From an uncultured Anaerococcus sp. (GTDB lineage Bacteria > Bacillota > Clostridia > Tissierellales > Peptoniphilaceae), in contig NZ_CALTUX010000006.1 of assembly GCF_943912825.1 (NCBI RefSeq), forward strand, positions 1-64,000: a stretch of DNA of 64,000 bases. The letters run 5' to 3'. The notes beneath the pieces were generated by a model, which was not told the origin of the DNA, made no database searches, and worked only from the letters and a program-made list of their open reading frames with translations. A program made the translations under genes and the position numbers. This document shows, piece after piece, positions 35,427-44,042 of the stretch (position 1 is its first letter; each line of letters starts with the position of its first letter).

Positions 35427-36596
35427 TTACTTTCTTTCTTCGAATTTTCCTTCTTCTCTGATTTTTTCGTTTAGAAGCTCTAGGTACTTATCATCGTCAA
35501 AGTCTTTTACGCTTACAGGCTCGCCTAACCAGCTTGATAGGTGAACTGCATTTGCTAGTCTTACTCCGTTGATTCCTTCTGCTCCATTTGCTAGAAGCTC
35601 TTCACCGTCTAGGATGTGAGCCGCAAAGTTTCTCATTACTTCACAGTGTTGGCCGCCCCAAACTGAGTTTTCTTCGATTACTTCTACATCATAGAGGTCA
35701 TCAAATTTCATTTGACCTGCAAAGAGCATTCTTACATCTTCTATAGTCATTCTTGCGTTTAGGTCATTTTCTGTTTCTTTTAGTCTGTAGATTGTAGCCT
35801 TTTTAGAGTCATCTACTACGATTTTTCCGCCGTCACATACGATTTCTAGTCTGTCTGTGCCGATGATTTCGTTGGTGTTTGTTACAAATACGCCTGTTCT
35901 TCCATCATCATATTCCATTATGAAGTGTACTTGGTCATCTACTACTATGTCTCTTTGGTAGCCGTAGTGTACGCTTGAGTATACCCTGTCTGGTGCACCT
36001 GTCATCCATTGGATTAGGTCTAATTGGTGTGGTGCTTGGTTTACAAGGACTCCACCACCTTCGCCGCCCCAGGTTGCTCTCCATTCAGATTGTTTGTAAT
36101 AAGCATCTGGTCTCCACCAGGTTGTGATGATCCAGTTTGTTCTTCTGATTGGGCCTAGTTCTCCAGAATCTAGGATTTCCTTTAATTTTCTGTAAAGTGG
36201 GTTTGTTCTTTGGTTGAAAAATAGAGCATAAGCCTTGTCAGATTTCTTAGCTACTTCATTTAGCTCTTTTACTTGTTTGGTATAAACGCCTGCTGGCTTT
36301 TCATTTAGTACGTTTACTCCGTGCTCTAGGCCATAGATTGCCATTTCTGGGTGAAGATAGTGAGGTACGCAAGTTACGATTCCTTCCACAAGACCTGAGT
36401 CTATCATTTCTCTATAGTCTTCAAACATTGCTGCTTCTGGGAAAAGCTCCTTAGCTTTTTCAAGTTTTTCTTTGTCTATATCACATACTGCTGTTACTTC
36501 TACATTTGGCACCATATCTTTTGAGATGAAGTTACCATACATTGAACCTTCTGTACCAAAACCAATGATTCCGAATTTTAATTTTCTATCTGCCAT
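35427..36596 (-). CDS. Gfo/Idh/MocA oxidoreductase, first of the cluster
   Basis: A 389-residue NAD(P)-dependent sugar dehydrogenase. FGIIGFGTEGSMYG at 8-21 is the nucleotide-binding start, EKP is at 99-101, and GGGVLVNQAPHQLDLIQWMTG is the catalytic helix. A long aromatic insert (TTWWRPDAYYKQSEWR) before it is shared in part with the next gene (AYYKQAPWR) and probably lines the substrate pocket. AAGGAG precedes the ATG. It opens an operon of six genes ending with GH3. Possible roles include 3-hydroxyl oxidation of a glycoside; this is inference. Confidence 0.88.
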   Translation of the reverse strand: MADRKLKFGIIGFGTEGSMYGNFISKDMVPNVEVTAVCDIDKEKLEKAKELFPEAAMFEDYREMIDSGLVEGIVTCVPHYLHPEMAIYGLEHGVNVLNEKPAGVYTKQVKELNEVAKKSDKAYALFFNQRTNPLYRKLKEILDSGELGPIRRTNWIITTWWRPDAYYKQSEWRATWGGEGGGVLVNQAPHQLDLIQWMTGAPDRVYSSVHYGYQRDIVVDDQVHFIMEYDDGRTGVFVTNTNEIIGTDRLEIVCDGGKIVVDDSKKATIYRLKETENDLNARMTIEDVRMLFAGQMKFDDLYDVEVIEENSVWGGQHCEVMRNFAAHILDGEELLANGAEGINGVRLANAVHLSSWLGEPVSVKDFDDDKYLELLNEKIREEGKFEERK

Positions 36597-36797
36597 TTAT
36601 ATCTCCTTTTCCTCTTTTATTAATGATAAGTAATATATGCCAATCGTTTTTATCTTACGAAAGCGTTTGCCAATATTTTGTAAAGATAGGGAGGGGACTG
36701 CCCTCCCTAAGTTTGCCTATTATCTGATAAATTCCAAATCTTATCTTTTTTAGATTTTATCTTATTCCGAGGGAAAATCCCTCATTTCCTTTTTATC
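36597..36797. promoter_or_regulatory. Control region between KDG kinase and the Gfo/Idh operon
   Basis: A 200-base gap. It contains a perfect eight-pair stem AGGGAGGG/CCCTCCCT (36688-36708), placed like a 3' hairpin of the kinase gene. A cre-like or LacI-like core AAACGCTTTC lies around 36658-36672 on the minus strand, and TTGGCA elements could serve as -35. A single best promoter is not clear. The AAACGCT core recurs in the LacI gene promoter. Confidence 0.5.
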
Positions 36798-37823
36798 TTA
36801 TCTTTGAACTCTTCCTGATGTGTCTCCGCCTACAAGTACTTCTACTTCTTCTCTAGACATGTGGTTGTAGTCGCCTTTGATTGTGTGTTTTAGAGCTGAT
36901 GCTGCTACACCAAAGTCAAGGGCATCTGCTGGAGTTTTGCCATCTAGTAGGCCTGTGATTAGTCCTGCTGCAAAGCTGTCGCCGCCGCCTACTCTGTCTA
37001 CGATTCTTACATCGTATTGTGGAGCTTGGTGGAAGTCTTTGCCATCATAGATTAGGGCTGACCAGCCGTTATCAGATGCTGAGTAAGATTCTCTTAAGCT
37101 TGATGCGATCATTTCAAAGCCGAATTCTTCTTTCATTTGTTTGAAGATTTCGTGATATGCTTCTACATCTAGCTTACCGCTTGTTACATCTAGTCCCTTT
37201 GGTGTAAAGCCTAGTGATAGGGATGCGTCTTCTTCGTTTCCTATACATACGTCTACATATTGCATTAAATCTCTCATTACCTTTTGAGCTTCTTCTGGTG
37301 TCCATAGTTTAGCCCTGTAGTTAAGGTCGATTGATACCTTTGCACCTGCAGCCTTAGCAGCCTTCATTGCTTCTTTTGTGATTTCTGCACCTTCTTTTGA
37401 GATTGCTGGTGTGATTCCTGATGTGTGGAACCATTTAGCATCTTTAAAGATTTCCTTAAAGTCAAATTCGCTTGCCTTTGCTTCAGCTATTGCAGAGTTG
37501 CTTCTGTCATAGATTACCTTTGATGGTCTTGATGAAGCACCTGTTTCTGAGTAGTAGATACCAACTCTGTCTCCGCCTCTTACGATGTAGTTTGTGTTTA
37601 CGCCGTATCTTCTTAGGGAGTTTACTGCTGCTTGTCCTATTTCATGGGTTGGAAGTTTTGTTACAAAGTATGCATCAAAACCATAGTTTGCTAGTGAAAC
37701 TGCTACGTTTGCTTCTCCACCACCATAGATAGCATCAAAGCTATTTGCTTGTACAAATCTCTCATATCCTGGTGTTGAAAGTCTTAGCATTATCTCGCCA
37801 AGTGTTACTACTTTTTTACTCAT
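36798..37823 (-). CDS. kdgK: 2-keto-3-deoxygluconate kinase
   Basis: Phosphorylates KDG to KDPG, the step before aldol cleavage. The 341-residue PfkB-family kinase shows GYERFVQA near the start, RPSKVIYDR, the NxxE motif GNEED (195-199) and the catalytic loop GGGDSFAAG. Its ATG overlaps the end of the KDPG aldolase gene by one base. Both lie in the order uxuA, uxaC, kdgA, kdgK, a complete lower branch of hexuronate breakdown. A close paralogue lies 9 kb away in the same strand. Confidence 0.92.
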   Translation of the reverse strand: MSKKVVTLGEIMLRLSTPGYERFVQANSFDAIYGGGEANVAVSLANYGFDAYFVTKLPTHEIGQAAVNSLRRYGVNTNYIVRGGDRVGIYYSETGASSRPSKVIYDRSNSAIAEAKASEFDFKEIFKDAKWFHTSGITPAISKEGAEITKEAMKAAKAAGAKVSIDLNYRAKLWTPEEAQKVMRDLMQYVDVCIGNEEDASLSLGFTPKGLDVTSGKLDVEAYHEIFKQMKEEFGFEMIASSLRESYSASDNGWSALIYDGKDFHQAPQYDVRIVDRVGGGDSFAAGLITGLLDGKTPADALDFGVAASALKHTIKGDYNHMSREEVEVLVGGDTSGRVQR

Positions 37824-38449
37824 TATTTTTTTACCTCCGCAATTTTTTCTAAATATTCTCTTGATTTTTGTGCTATTTCTTCTCTGCTGCCCTTAACTAG
37901 GTTTGATCCTGCTCCTACTGCTACTACGCCTGCATCAAACCAGTCTTTGATGTTTTCAAGGCTTACACCACCTGTTGGCATGATTTGGAAATGTGGGTAT
38001 GGGCCGTGGATTGCTTTTACATATGATGGTCCTGGAAGGGAACCTGGGAATAGTTTGATGATGTCTACTCCGTATTTGTATGCTTCAAGCATTTCTGCTG
38101 GTGTTACGCAGCCTGGCATGTAAGGGATGTTGTAGATGTTGCACATTTTTGCAACTTCTTTGTCAAAGGATGGGGAAACTATAAATTTAGCTCCGTTCAT
38201 TATTGCTAGTCTTGCTGTTGTTGGATCTAGAACTGTACCTGCTCCAAGTAATGTATCAGCTGGAAGTTCCTTTTGGATTCTTTGGAATACTTCTATAGCA
38301 TTTGGAATTGTAAAGGTTACTTCAAGTGTGTTGATTCCACCATCTAATAGTCCCTTGCAAAACTCTATTGCTTGGTCTGCTGATTCTGCTCTTACTACTG
38401 GAACTATTCCTAGTTCTAGAACTCTTGAAATTGTTTGAATTTTACTCAT
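37823..38449 (-). CDS. kdgA: KDPG aldolase (2-keto-3-deoxy-6-phosphogluconate aldolase)
   Basis: Cleaves KDPG into pyruvate and glyceraldehyde 3-phosphate. The 208 residues form the class I TIM barrel. The Schiff-base lysine is in DIIKLFPGS, preceded by PGCVTPAEM and the early LEVTFTIPNA; TGGVSLENIKDW binds phosphate. AAGGAG precedes the ATG. The family may also act on KHG or 6-phospho-galactonate analogues, but the neighbouring KDG kinase supports KDPG. Confidence 0.95.
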   Translation of the reverse strand: MSKIQTISRVLELGIVPVVRAESADQAIEFCKGLLDGGINTLEVTFTIPNAIEVFQRIQKELPADTLLGAGTVLDPTTARLAIMNGAKFIVSPSFDKEVAKMCNIYNIPYMPGCVTPAEMLEAYKYGVDIIKLFPGSLPGPSYVKAIHGPYPHFQIMPTGGVSLENIKDWFDAGVVAVGAGSNLVKGSREEIAQKSREYLEKIAEVKK

Positions 38450-38496
38450 ATATACTCCTTTATTTTTATTTTCTAAAGGCTTTTGTCTTTTTTTCT

Positions 38497-38512
38497 GGCA
38501 AAGGCCCTTGCC
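38497..38512. other. Intercistronic hairpin after uxaC
   Basis: GGCAAAGG/CCCTTGCC stem, four bases from the uxaC stop, with no T run on the minus strand. Likely a 3' stabilising or processing hairpin between uxaC and kdgA and not a terminator. Confidence 0.5.
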
Positions 38513-38515
38513 TCT

Positions 38516-39928
38516 TTATAAGTATATTTTTATAAATTTAATTGCGTTGTTATAGCAAATATCTTCTATCATCTTGCCTAAAAATTCTTCATCGGCTGGA
38601 TATTCGCCAGCTTCTACTAGGCCACCTACAAAGTCACATAGGATGCGTCTGAAGTATTCGTGTCTTGGATATGATAGGAAGGACCTTGAGTCTGTAAGCA
38701 TGCCTACAAAGTTTGCAAGAACTCCTACTGATGAGAAGACTTTCATTTGCTCAATCATGCCTTCTTTGTGGTCTAAGTGCCACCAAGCTGTACCAAGTTG
38801 GACATCTTGCATGCCATTGTCATTGGCCCTGTTGAAGGATCCGCCAACTGTTGCTATTGGATAGTTATCCTTTGGATTTAGTGGGAATACCAAGAGTCTT
38901 GGTAGGCCGTCATTTTCTTCAAAGGCTGAAAGTAGATTTGCATAATTTTCTGCATATGCTAGGTCGTTTTGTGCGTCTCCACCCACATCTGCTCCAAGCT
39001 TATCAAATAGGACCTTAGAATTATTTCTTATAACGCCAACGTGGATTTCCATTGCCCAGTCAAGTTTTTTGTATTCTTTTGCTAGGAAAATAGCCATTTC
39101 TGTCTTATATTTTTCTTCGCATTCAGGGCAAACATTCTTTCCAGAAAGTTTCTTTTCTACTATCTCATTAAGCTCTTCTTCGCTTGCTCTCTTGTAAGGA
39201 ATAAAGGCAAAGGCTTGGTCTGAAGCCATACAGCCTAGTTCTTTAAAATATTCCATCCTATTTACAAGGGCTTTTTTGATGTCTGTGTAGTTTTTAATTT
39301 CAATACCTGATGCATCAGAAAGTTTTTTGATATAGGCAGCAAAGCCTTCTTTTTCGATGTATAGGGCATTGTCTGGTCTATAGGCTGGGATTACCTTTAC
39401 CTTAAAGCTTTCGTCCTCTGCTAGAAGCTTGTGGTATTTAAGCTCTTCTGCTGGGTCATTTGTTGTACATACTGCGGCTACATTGCTCATCTCAATTAGG
39501 CCTCTTGGTCTATATTCATCTTTGGCAAGAAGCTCATTACATTTGTCAAATACTTCTCTTGCATTATCCTTATTTAGTGGATAATCTATGCCGAAGTAGT
39601 TTTTAAGCTCTAGGTGGGTCCAGTGGTAGATTGGGTTGCCTATTAGCTTTGGCATGATCTCTGCATATTTTTCAAATTTTGCAAAATCATCTGCATCTCC
39701 TGTGATGTATTTTTCATCAATACCATTGGCTCTCATTACTCTCCACTTGTAGTGGTCTCCACCAAGCCAAGCGTAAGTAATTGATGGAAGGTTTTTGTTT
39801 TCATAAATTTCCTGAGCCTCTAGGTGGCAGTGGAAGTCGAATATTGGCATTTCTTTGGCATATTTATGGTAAAGATTTTGGCCAAATTCATTTTGAATCA
39901 TAAAATTATCATCTAAAAATTTCTTCAT
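38516..39928 (-). CDS. uxaC: Glucuronate isomerase
   Basis: Isomerises D-glucuronate to D-fructuronate (and galacturonate to tagaturonate). The 470-residue protein belongs to the amidohydrolase-like UxaC family, with the N-terminal metal motif FDFHCHLEAQEI and the later MEIHVGVIRNNS. It ends with NNAIKFIKIYL. It lies between uxuA and kdgA with hairpins on both sides. Product reduction to mannonate would need UxuB, which is not recognised in the window. Identification is secure. Confidence 0.96.
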   Translation of the reverse strand: MKKFLDDNFMIQNEFGQNLYHKYAKEMPIFDFHCHLEAQEIYENKNLPSITYAWLGGDHYKWRVMRANGIDEKYITGDADDFAKFEKYAEIMPKLIGNPIYHWTHLELKNYFGIDYPLNKDNAREVFDKCNELLAKDEYRPRGLIEMSNVAAVCTTNDPAEELKYHKLLAEDESFKVKVIPAYRPDNALYIEKEGFAAYIKKLSDASGIEIKNYTDIKKALVNRMEYFKELGCMASDQAFAFIPYKRASEEELNEIVEKKLSGKNVCPECEEKYKTEMAIFLAKEYKKLDWAMEIHVGVIRNNSKVLFDKLGADVGGDAQNDLAYAENYANLLSAFEENDGLPRLLVFPLNPKDNYPIATVGGSFNRANDNGMQDVQLGTAWWHLDHKEGMIEQMKVFSSVGVLANFVGMLTDSRSFLSYPRHEYFRRILCDFVGGLVEAGEYPADEEFLGKMIEDICYNNAIKFIKIYL

Positions 39929-39957
39929 AAGACCTCGCTTTCTTATATTTTTACATT

Positions 39958-39989
39958 CAAAGTCCTAGGCCAAGGGCCTAGTTACTTTG
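39958..39989. other. Strong intercistronic hairpin after uxuA
   Basis: CAAAGT-C-CTAGGCC-AAG-GGCCTAG-TT-ACTTTG: a perfect inner seven-pair stem and an outer six-pair stem. It begins two bases past the uxuA stop. No T run follows on the minus strand, so it is more likely an mRNA-end stabiliser than a terminator. Confidence 0.65.
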
Positions 39990-39991
39990 CT

Positions 39992-41062
39992 TTATCTATC
40001 TTTTTTATCTAGGGCTTCCCATAGACCGTTTAGGTAAGCAACACCAAGGGCTCTATCATATAAGCCGTAGCCTGCTCTACCCTCTTCACCCCAGATCATT
40101 CTGCCGTGGTCTGGTCTTAGGTAGCCGTCAAAGCCATTGTCATGAAGGGCTTTCATTATTTCATACATATCTAGAGAACCGCACTTAGAAAGGTGAGCTG
40201 ATTCGTAGAATTGTTTTTCGCCAGTAAATTTGATGTTTCTAGCGTGGATTGCCCCAACTTTTCCTCTCTTGGTAAAGTCAGCAATTATTTCAGCAACATT
40301 ATTTTCTACTCTAGATCCTAAAGAGCCTGTACAGATACAAAGTGTATTTGATGGGCTGTCTACTAGGTTTACGATTTTTTCTAAATCTTCTGGAGTAGAT
40401 GTGATTCTTGGAATATCAAAGATTGGCCAAGCTGGATCATCTGGGTGAACAGCCATCTTGATGCCTACTTCTTCACATGTTGGGATGATTCCTTCAAGGA
40501 AATATTTGTAGTTTTCTCTTAGTTTATCTTCGTCGATGTCCTTATATTTATCTAAAACTTCCTCTAATTGGGCAAGTCTTTCTGGTTCCCAACCAGGAAG
40601 CTCGAAGTTTCCTGCGCCATCAAGGATTTCATTAACCATATCACGTGGGCTTAGGCCTTCTACCTTGGCTTGGTCAAAAGCAAGGGTATTTGATCCATCA
40701 GGAAGAACCTTGTAAAGTTCTGTCTTAACCCAGTCAAACACTGGCATGAAGTTGTAAATTACTGTCTTAACTCCACAAGCAGCGACATTTCTTAGGGACT
40801 GTTTGTAATTTTCGATATACTTATCACGACTTGGAAGACCCATCTTGATATCTTCGTGAACGTTGATAGACTCGATAATCTCACATTCAAGCCCTACTGC
40901 ATGGCATTTGTCAACATATTCCTGGAAGACATCCTTCTCCCAAACTTCTCCTGCTTCCCATTCATTCATCATCACCATAACTCCAGTAACGCCTGGAATT
41001 TGAGCGATATACTCTAATGATATAGGATCATCGTTACCATAGTGTCTAAATGTCATTTTCAT
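39992..41062 (-). CDS. uxuA: Mannonate dehydratase
   Basis: Dehydrates D-mannonate to 2-keto-3-deoxygluconate. The 356-residue TIM-barrel enzyme matches the UxuA family. It starts [24 protein letters not shown]... and shows the metal-binding [25 protein letters not shown] and the C-terminal [21 protein letters not shown] precedes the ATG. It is the first enzyme gene after the LacI regulator, followed by uxaC. Identification is secure. Confidence 0.96.
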   Translation of the reverse strand: MKMTFRHYGNDDPISLEYIAQIPGVTGVMVMMNEWEAGEVWEKDVFQEYVDKCHAVGLECEIIESINVHEDIKMGLPSRDKYIENYKQSLRNVAACGVKTVIYNFMPVFDWVKTELYKVLPDGSNTLAFDQAKVEGLSPRDMVNEILDGAGNFELPGWEPERLAQLEEVLDKYKDIDEDKLRENYKYFLEGIIPTCEEVGIKMAVHPDDPAWPIFDIPRITSTPEDLEKIVNLVDSPSNTLCICTGSLGSRVENNVAEIIADFTKRGKVGAIHARNIKFTGEKQFYESAHLSKCGSLDMYEIMKALHDNGFDGYLRPDHGRMIWGEEGRAGYGLYDRALGVAYLNGLWEALDKKDR

Positions 41063-41128
41063 AGGTGTTCTCCTCCTTTAACCTAAGCACAATTTATAAT
41101 AAAAGTCCTTCGACTTCATATAACAAAA

Positions 41129-42133
41129 TCAAATAGTCGTCTCTTTTTCAACAAGTTTAGCCTTTAAAACAATATTAGTATTGGCTGTATTATCATTTTC
41201 TAAAAGCTTCATCAAATTATCTACTGCAAAATTAACCTGGTCGCTAATCCTTTGGTCAACAGAAGTAATAGCTTGGTTAGTGTAATTAGTCGCCTGGATA
41301 TTATCAAAACCGATAAGGGCCAAATCTTCAGGAACCTTAAAGCCTTCCTTAGCCAGATGCTTATAAGCCACAACCGCCAGGCTATCAAGCTCAAATTGGA
41401 TAGCATCAAAAGTAGGGTTTTCCTTAAGGAAAATAATTAGCTTATCAAAATCCTTATCAAAGTCTCTAATCTTAAACTCATGAAAATCAATATATCCATA
41501 ATACTTATCAAGGGCCTCCATAAAACCAGCCTTCTTAGCTAGATACGATCTAGAAGTAAAGCCAGTATCAAGGGATACATAAAGAATCTTCTTGCAAGAA
41601 GACCTATGTAAAAGCCCCACAGTCTTATCCATAGCATCAGCTTCGTCGATATAGACATTGACAATAGAATCAACCCTATCCCTACTAACAACATTCAATA
41701 AGGCTGTCGGAATATCGTTGGATAATTCAGAAAGTTCCTTATAAAACTTATCTTCTTCGTAGGTAGAACCGACACCGATAATAGCCTCAACCTGATTTTC
41801 AATCAAAACATCAAGGTAGGCAAGCTTTCTACTAAGCTCATCAGTCGTCACACACAAAATAGTAGTGTAACCCTTATCAGTCAAAATCTTTTCCAGCTCA
41901 TAGGCTGATTGTGATTCAAAATAGCCCCTGATATCAGGCACCATAATCCCAATCAGCTGGGTAGATTTCTTTGCAAGGGACCTTGCAACCCTATTAGGTT
42001 TATAGCCAGATTCCTTGATAATCTCCTCAATAATCCTCCTAGCCTTCTCGCTCACATTTGCCGAATTATTAATAACCCTAGAAACCGTAGCAGTAGAATA
42101 ACCTGATTTTTCAGCAATATCGTAAATATCCAT
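41129..42133 (-). CDS. LacI-family repressor of the uronate genes
   Basis: A 334-residue regulator. The N-terminal LacI helix-turn-helix (MDIYDIAEKSGYSTATVSRV) and hinge helix (YKPNRVARSLAKK) precede a periplasmic-binding-like sugar sensor domain (TQLIGIMVPDI and onward). I choose the ATG at 42133 because AGAGGG precedes it and the HTH begins there; the frame is open 33 codons further but that stretch includes the promoter leader. Next to uxuA it resembles KdgR-type repressors; ligand could be KDG or a uronate. Operator-like dyads lie in its own promoter. Confidence 0.9.
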   Translation of the reverse strand: MDIYDIAEKSGYSTATVSRVINNSANVSEKARRIIEEIIKESGYKPNRVARSLAKKSTQLIGIMVPDIRGYFESQSAYELEKILTDKGYTTILCVTTDELSRKLAYLDVLIENQVEAIIGVGSTYEEDKFYKELSELSNDIPTALLNVVSRDRVDSIVNVYIDEADAMDKTVGLLHRSSCKKILYVSLDTGFTSRSYLAKKAGFMEALDKYYGYIDFHEFKIRDFDKDFDKLIIFLKENPTFDAIQFELDSLAVVAYKHLAKEGFKVPEDLALIGFDNIQATNYTNQAITSVDQRISDQVNFAVDNLMKLLENDNTANTNIVLKAKLVEKETTI

Positions 42134-42173
42134 TATTCCCTCTTTCAAAAATTCTTGCATCTTGAAAATAAAA

Positions 42174-42187
42174 TGTAACCGCTTACA
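42174..42187. promoter_or_regulatory. LacI-type operator TGTAAcCGcTTACA
   Basis: Imperfect palindrome matching the general LacI-family form TGTAANCGNTTACA with the central CG. It lies about 10-23 bases downstream of the predicted transcription start of the LacI gene, a position suited to autorepression. Confidence 0.65.
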
Positions 42188-42203
42188 GGTATCTTCAATT
42201 AAA

Positions 42204-42232
42204 AGTATATACGATGAAAACGCTCTTGTCAA
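42204..42232 (-). promoter_or_regulatory. Promoter of the LacI gene with cre-like spacer
   Basis: On the minus strand TTGACA (42227-42232) and TATACT (42204-42209) are 17 bases apart. The spacer and -35 edge contain ATGAAAACGCTCTTG (plus strand 42214-42228), close to the CcpA cre consensus with a mismatch at its end. HPr with Ser46 is encoded in this window, so carbon catabolite control is plausible. Confidence 0.75.
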
Positions 42233-42376
42233 TAGATATTTAAAAAAATCTTTAAAAATTTAAAAATTAAGCCGAGCTTACAATCGTATTCATTATCTTT
42301 ATACCCAAAAAACAATTAGATAAAGACAAAACGGCAAAAATTTTGCCGTTTTATCAAAAAATCTTATAAATTTTAA

Positions 42377-42931
42377 TTAAATGACCAAGGTCAAGAGCAA
42401 ATAGGCTGCCCCACCTGCTAGCATTACTTTTATTGGGTCCAGGTCTTTTTTTAGCATTATTATTAGGGACCCTAGAAATATTCCTAGCATTTTTATATCA
42501 AAACTTGCCAAATCTGGGGCTGCTTCGCCAAAGAGGGCGGTTTTTCCTATGTCTATGCCTGCTATTAGGATCATTACTACTATGGCTGGCCTTAGGTATT
42601 TTAGGATATTTTCTATCAGAGCCAGGTCCTTGTATTTTTTGTAAAAATATGAGAGAATACCCACAATTATTGCCGATGGCAGGATACAGCCTGCTGTGGC
42701 TACAATCGCTCCTGCAAGTCCTGCAACCCTTGTCCCTACAAAGCTTGCGGAGTTTATAGCAATAGGGCCTGGAGTCATTTGGCTAATTGTAATTAGGTCG
42801 TTAAACTCACTTGCCCCTAGCCAGGCATTTTCTACCACTACCTCTTGTTGGATGAGGGGTAGGGCTGCGTAGCCTCCCCCGAAGGAGAAGAGGCCGATTT
42901 TTATAAAGCTTATAAATAATTTAAGAAGCAT
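42377..42931 (-). CDS. Chromate-transporter (CHR) family protein, half size, copy 2
   Basis: A 184-residue membrane protein that is one CHR domain, with the motif FSFGGGYAALPLIQQEVV and the TPGPIAIN segment. Half-size CHR proteins work as pairs; this one overlaps the end of the other by 11 bases. The ATG at 42931 follows AAGGAGG with ideal spacing. CHR proteins can carry chromate or other anions; the natural substrate here is not known. Confidence 0.9.
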   Translation of the reverse strand: MLLKLFISFIKIGLFSFGGGYAALPLIQQEVVVENAWLGASEFNDLITISQMTPGPIAINSASFVGTRVAGLAGAIVATAGCILPSAIIVGILSYFYKKYKDLALIENILKYLRPAIVVMILIAGIDIGKTALFGEAAPDLASFDIKMLGIFLGSLIIMLKKDLDPIKVMLAGGAAYLLLTLVI

Positions 42932-43478
42932 GGGTCCTCCTTCCCACAATTGAGCTGATAGTACCAAGTATAATCAAACTTAAGATGATATAGACAATAT
43001 TGACCTTAAAAATAAAGGCTGCGATAAAGGCTGCCGCCATTATGATTGGGGCAATTTTTGACCCTTCCTTTAGGATATCCTTACTCATGTCGTAAGATAC
43101 CTTAAAAATAAGGGCGGCAATGGCTGCCTGCATGCCCTTTAGAAAGGTTGCTATATATATATTTGAGATGAAGGCCTGATAAAACATCGAAATTACCGAT
43201 ATGATTATAAGGGGTGGCAGGCTTGTCCCAAGAATTGCGACAACCATGCCAGGGATCCCTCCTATTTCATAGCCTACAACCACAGATGCATTGATTGCTA
43301 CAGCTCCTGGAGCCGACTGGGCTATGGCTGTCATATCAAGCATTTGCTCTTCATCTATCCATTTTAATTTATCTACAAAACTATCTTTCATTAGGGTAAT
43401 GATTACATAACCGCCTCCAAAGGTGAAGGCTGAAAGATAAAAGGTTGACTTAAAGATTTGCCATAATTTATTTTTCAT
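42921..43478 (-). CDS. Chromate-transporter (CHR) family protein, half size, copy 1
   Basis: A 185-residue CHR-domain membrane protein with FTFGGGYVIITLM near the N-terminus and SAPGAVAINASVVVGYEIGG. It is first of a two-gene set, forming a pair with the downstream half of opposite predicted membrane topology. Whether it exports chromate or another anion cannot be told. The genes stand alone between the uronate region and folA. Confidence 0.9.
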   Translation of the reverse strand: MKNKLWQIFKSTFYLSAFTFGGGYVIITLMKDSFVDKLKWIDEEQMLDMTAIAQSAPGAVAINASVVVGYEIGGIPGMVVAILGTSLPPLIIISVISMFYQAFISNIYIATFLKGMQAAIAALIFKVSYDMSKDILKEGSKIAPIIMAAAFIAAFIFKVNIVYIILSLIILGTISSIVGRRTHAS

Positions 43479-43550
43479 TTTTACCTCTTTCTTCTTACAC
43501 TTTACTATTTATTTTCTATCTTTCTTGGGTATAAATAAGGCGGAGGGATT

Positions 43551-44042
43551 ATGAAGGTAATTTTAGCAGTTGATAAAAATTGGGCTATTGGCAAGGATAA
43601 TAAGATGCTTTACGATATAAAGACAGACCTTGCCCACTTTAAAAATACGACCATGGGATCGGTTTTAATTATGGGAAGAAAGACCTTTGATTCAATGGGC
43701 AGGGCCCTACCAGGTAGGGAAAATCTGATTTTATCCAGGGATAAAAATCTAAAAAGAGATGGTGCTAGGGTCTTTAATGACATAGCTAGCCTTCTTTCTT
43801 ATGTAAAAGAACTTGATAAGGAGGTTTTCTTAATCGGAGGGGCTGAGCTTGTAGACCTGCTTATAGATTATTGCGATGGAGCCATCATTACAAAGATTGA
43901 TGCCACAAGGCCTGCAGAAATTTTCCTTCACAATTTCGATACCGATCCTAATTTTAGGATAAAAAGCGAATCTAAGCCAATGTTTGAAAATGGGCTTAGC
44001 TTTAAATATGTAGAATATGAAAGGATAAAAGATGAAAGATAA
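43551..44042 (+). CDS. folA: Dihydrofolate reductase
   Basis: Reduces dihydrofolate to tetrahydrofolate with NADPH. The 163-residue protein shows NWAIGKDNKMLYDIKTDLAHFK at the start with the catalytic acidic residue, GRKTFDSMGRALPGRENLILSRD for NADPH binding and FLIGGAELV. GGAGGG precedes the ATG. No thyA adjoins; the next gene overlaps by 11 bases. Confidence 0.95.
   Translation: MKVILAVDKNWAIGKDNKMLYDIKTDLAHFKNTTMGSVLIMGRKTFDSMGRALPGRENLILSRDKNLKRDGARVFNDIASLLSYVKELDKEVFLIGGAELVDLLIDYCDGAIITKIDATRPAEIFLHNFDTDPNFRIKSESKPMFENGLSFKYVEYERIKDER

Noticed and set aside
32462..36596. Classical inositol catabolism (iol) cluster
   Set aside because: Gfo/Idh and IolE-like genes occur, but iolB, iolC, iolD and iolJ are all absent while the glucuronate pathway genes adjoin.
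41130..42232. Longer LacI protein starting at 42232
   Set aside because: The extra 33 codons contain the promoter -10 region and leader, and the LacI DNA-binding domain begins at 42133 behind AGAGGG.
42377..43478. Single chromate transporter split by a frameshift
   Set aside because: Each half has its own start, ribosome binding site and a complete CHR domain; half-size paired CHR proteins are a known form.
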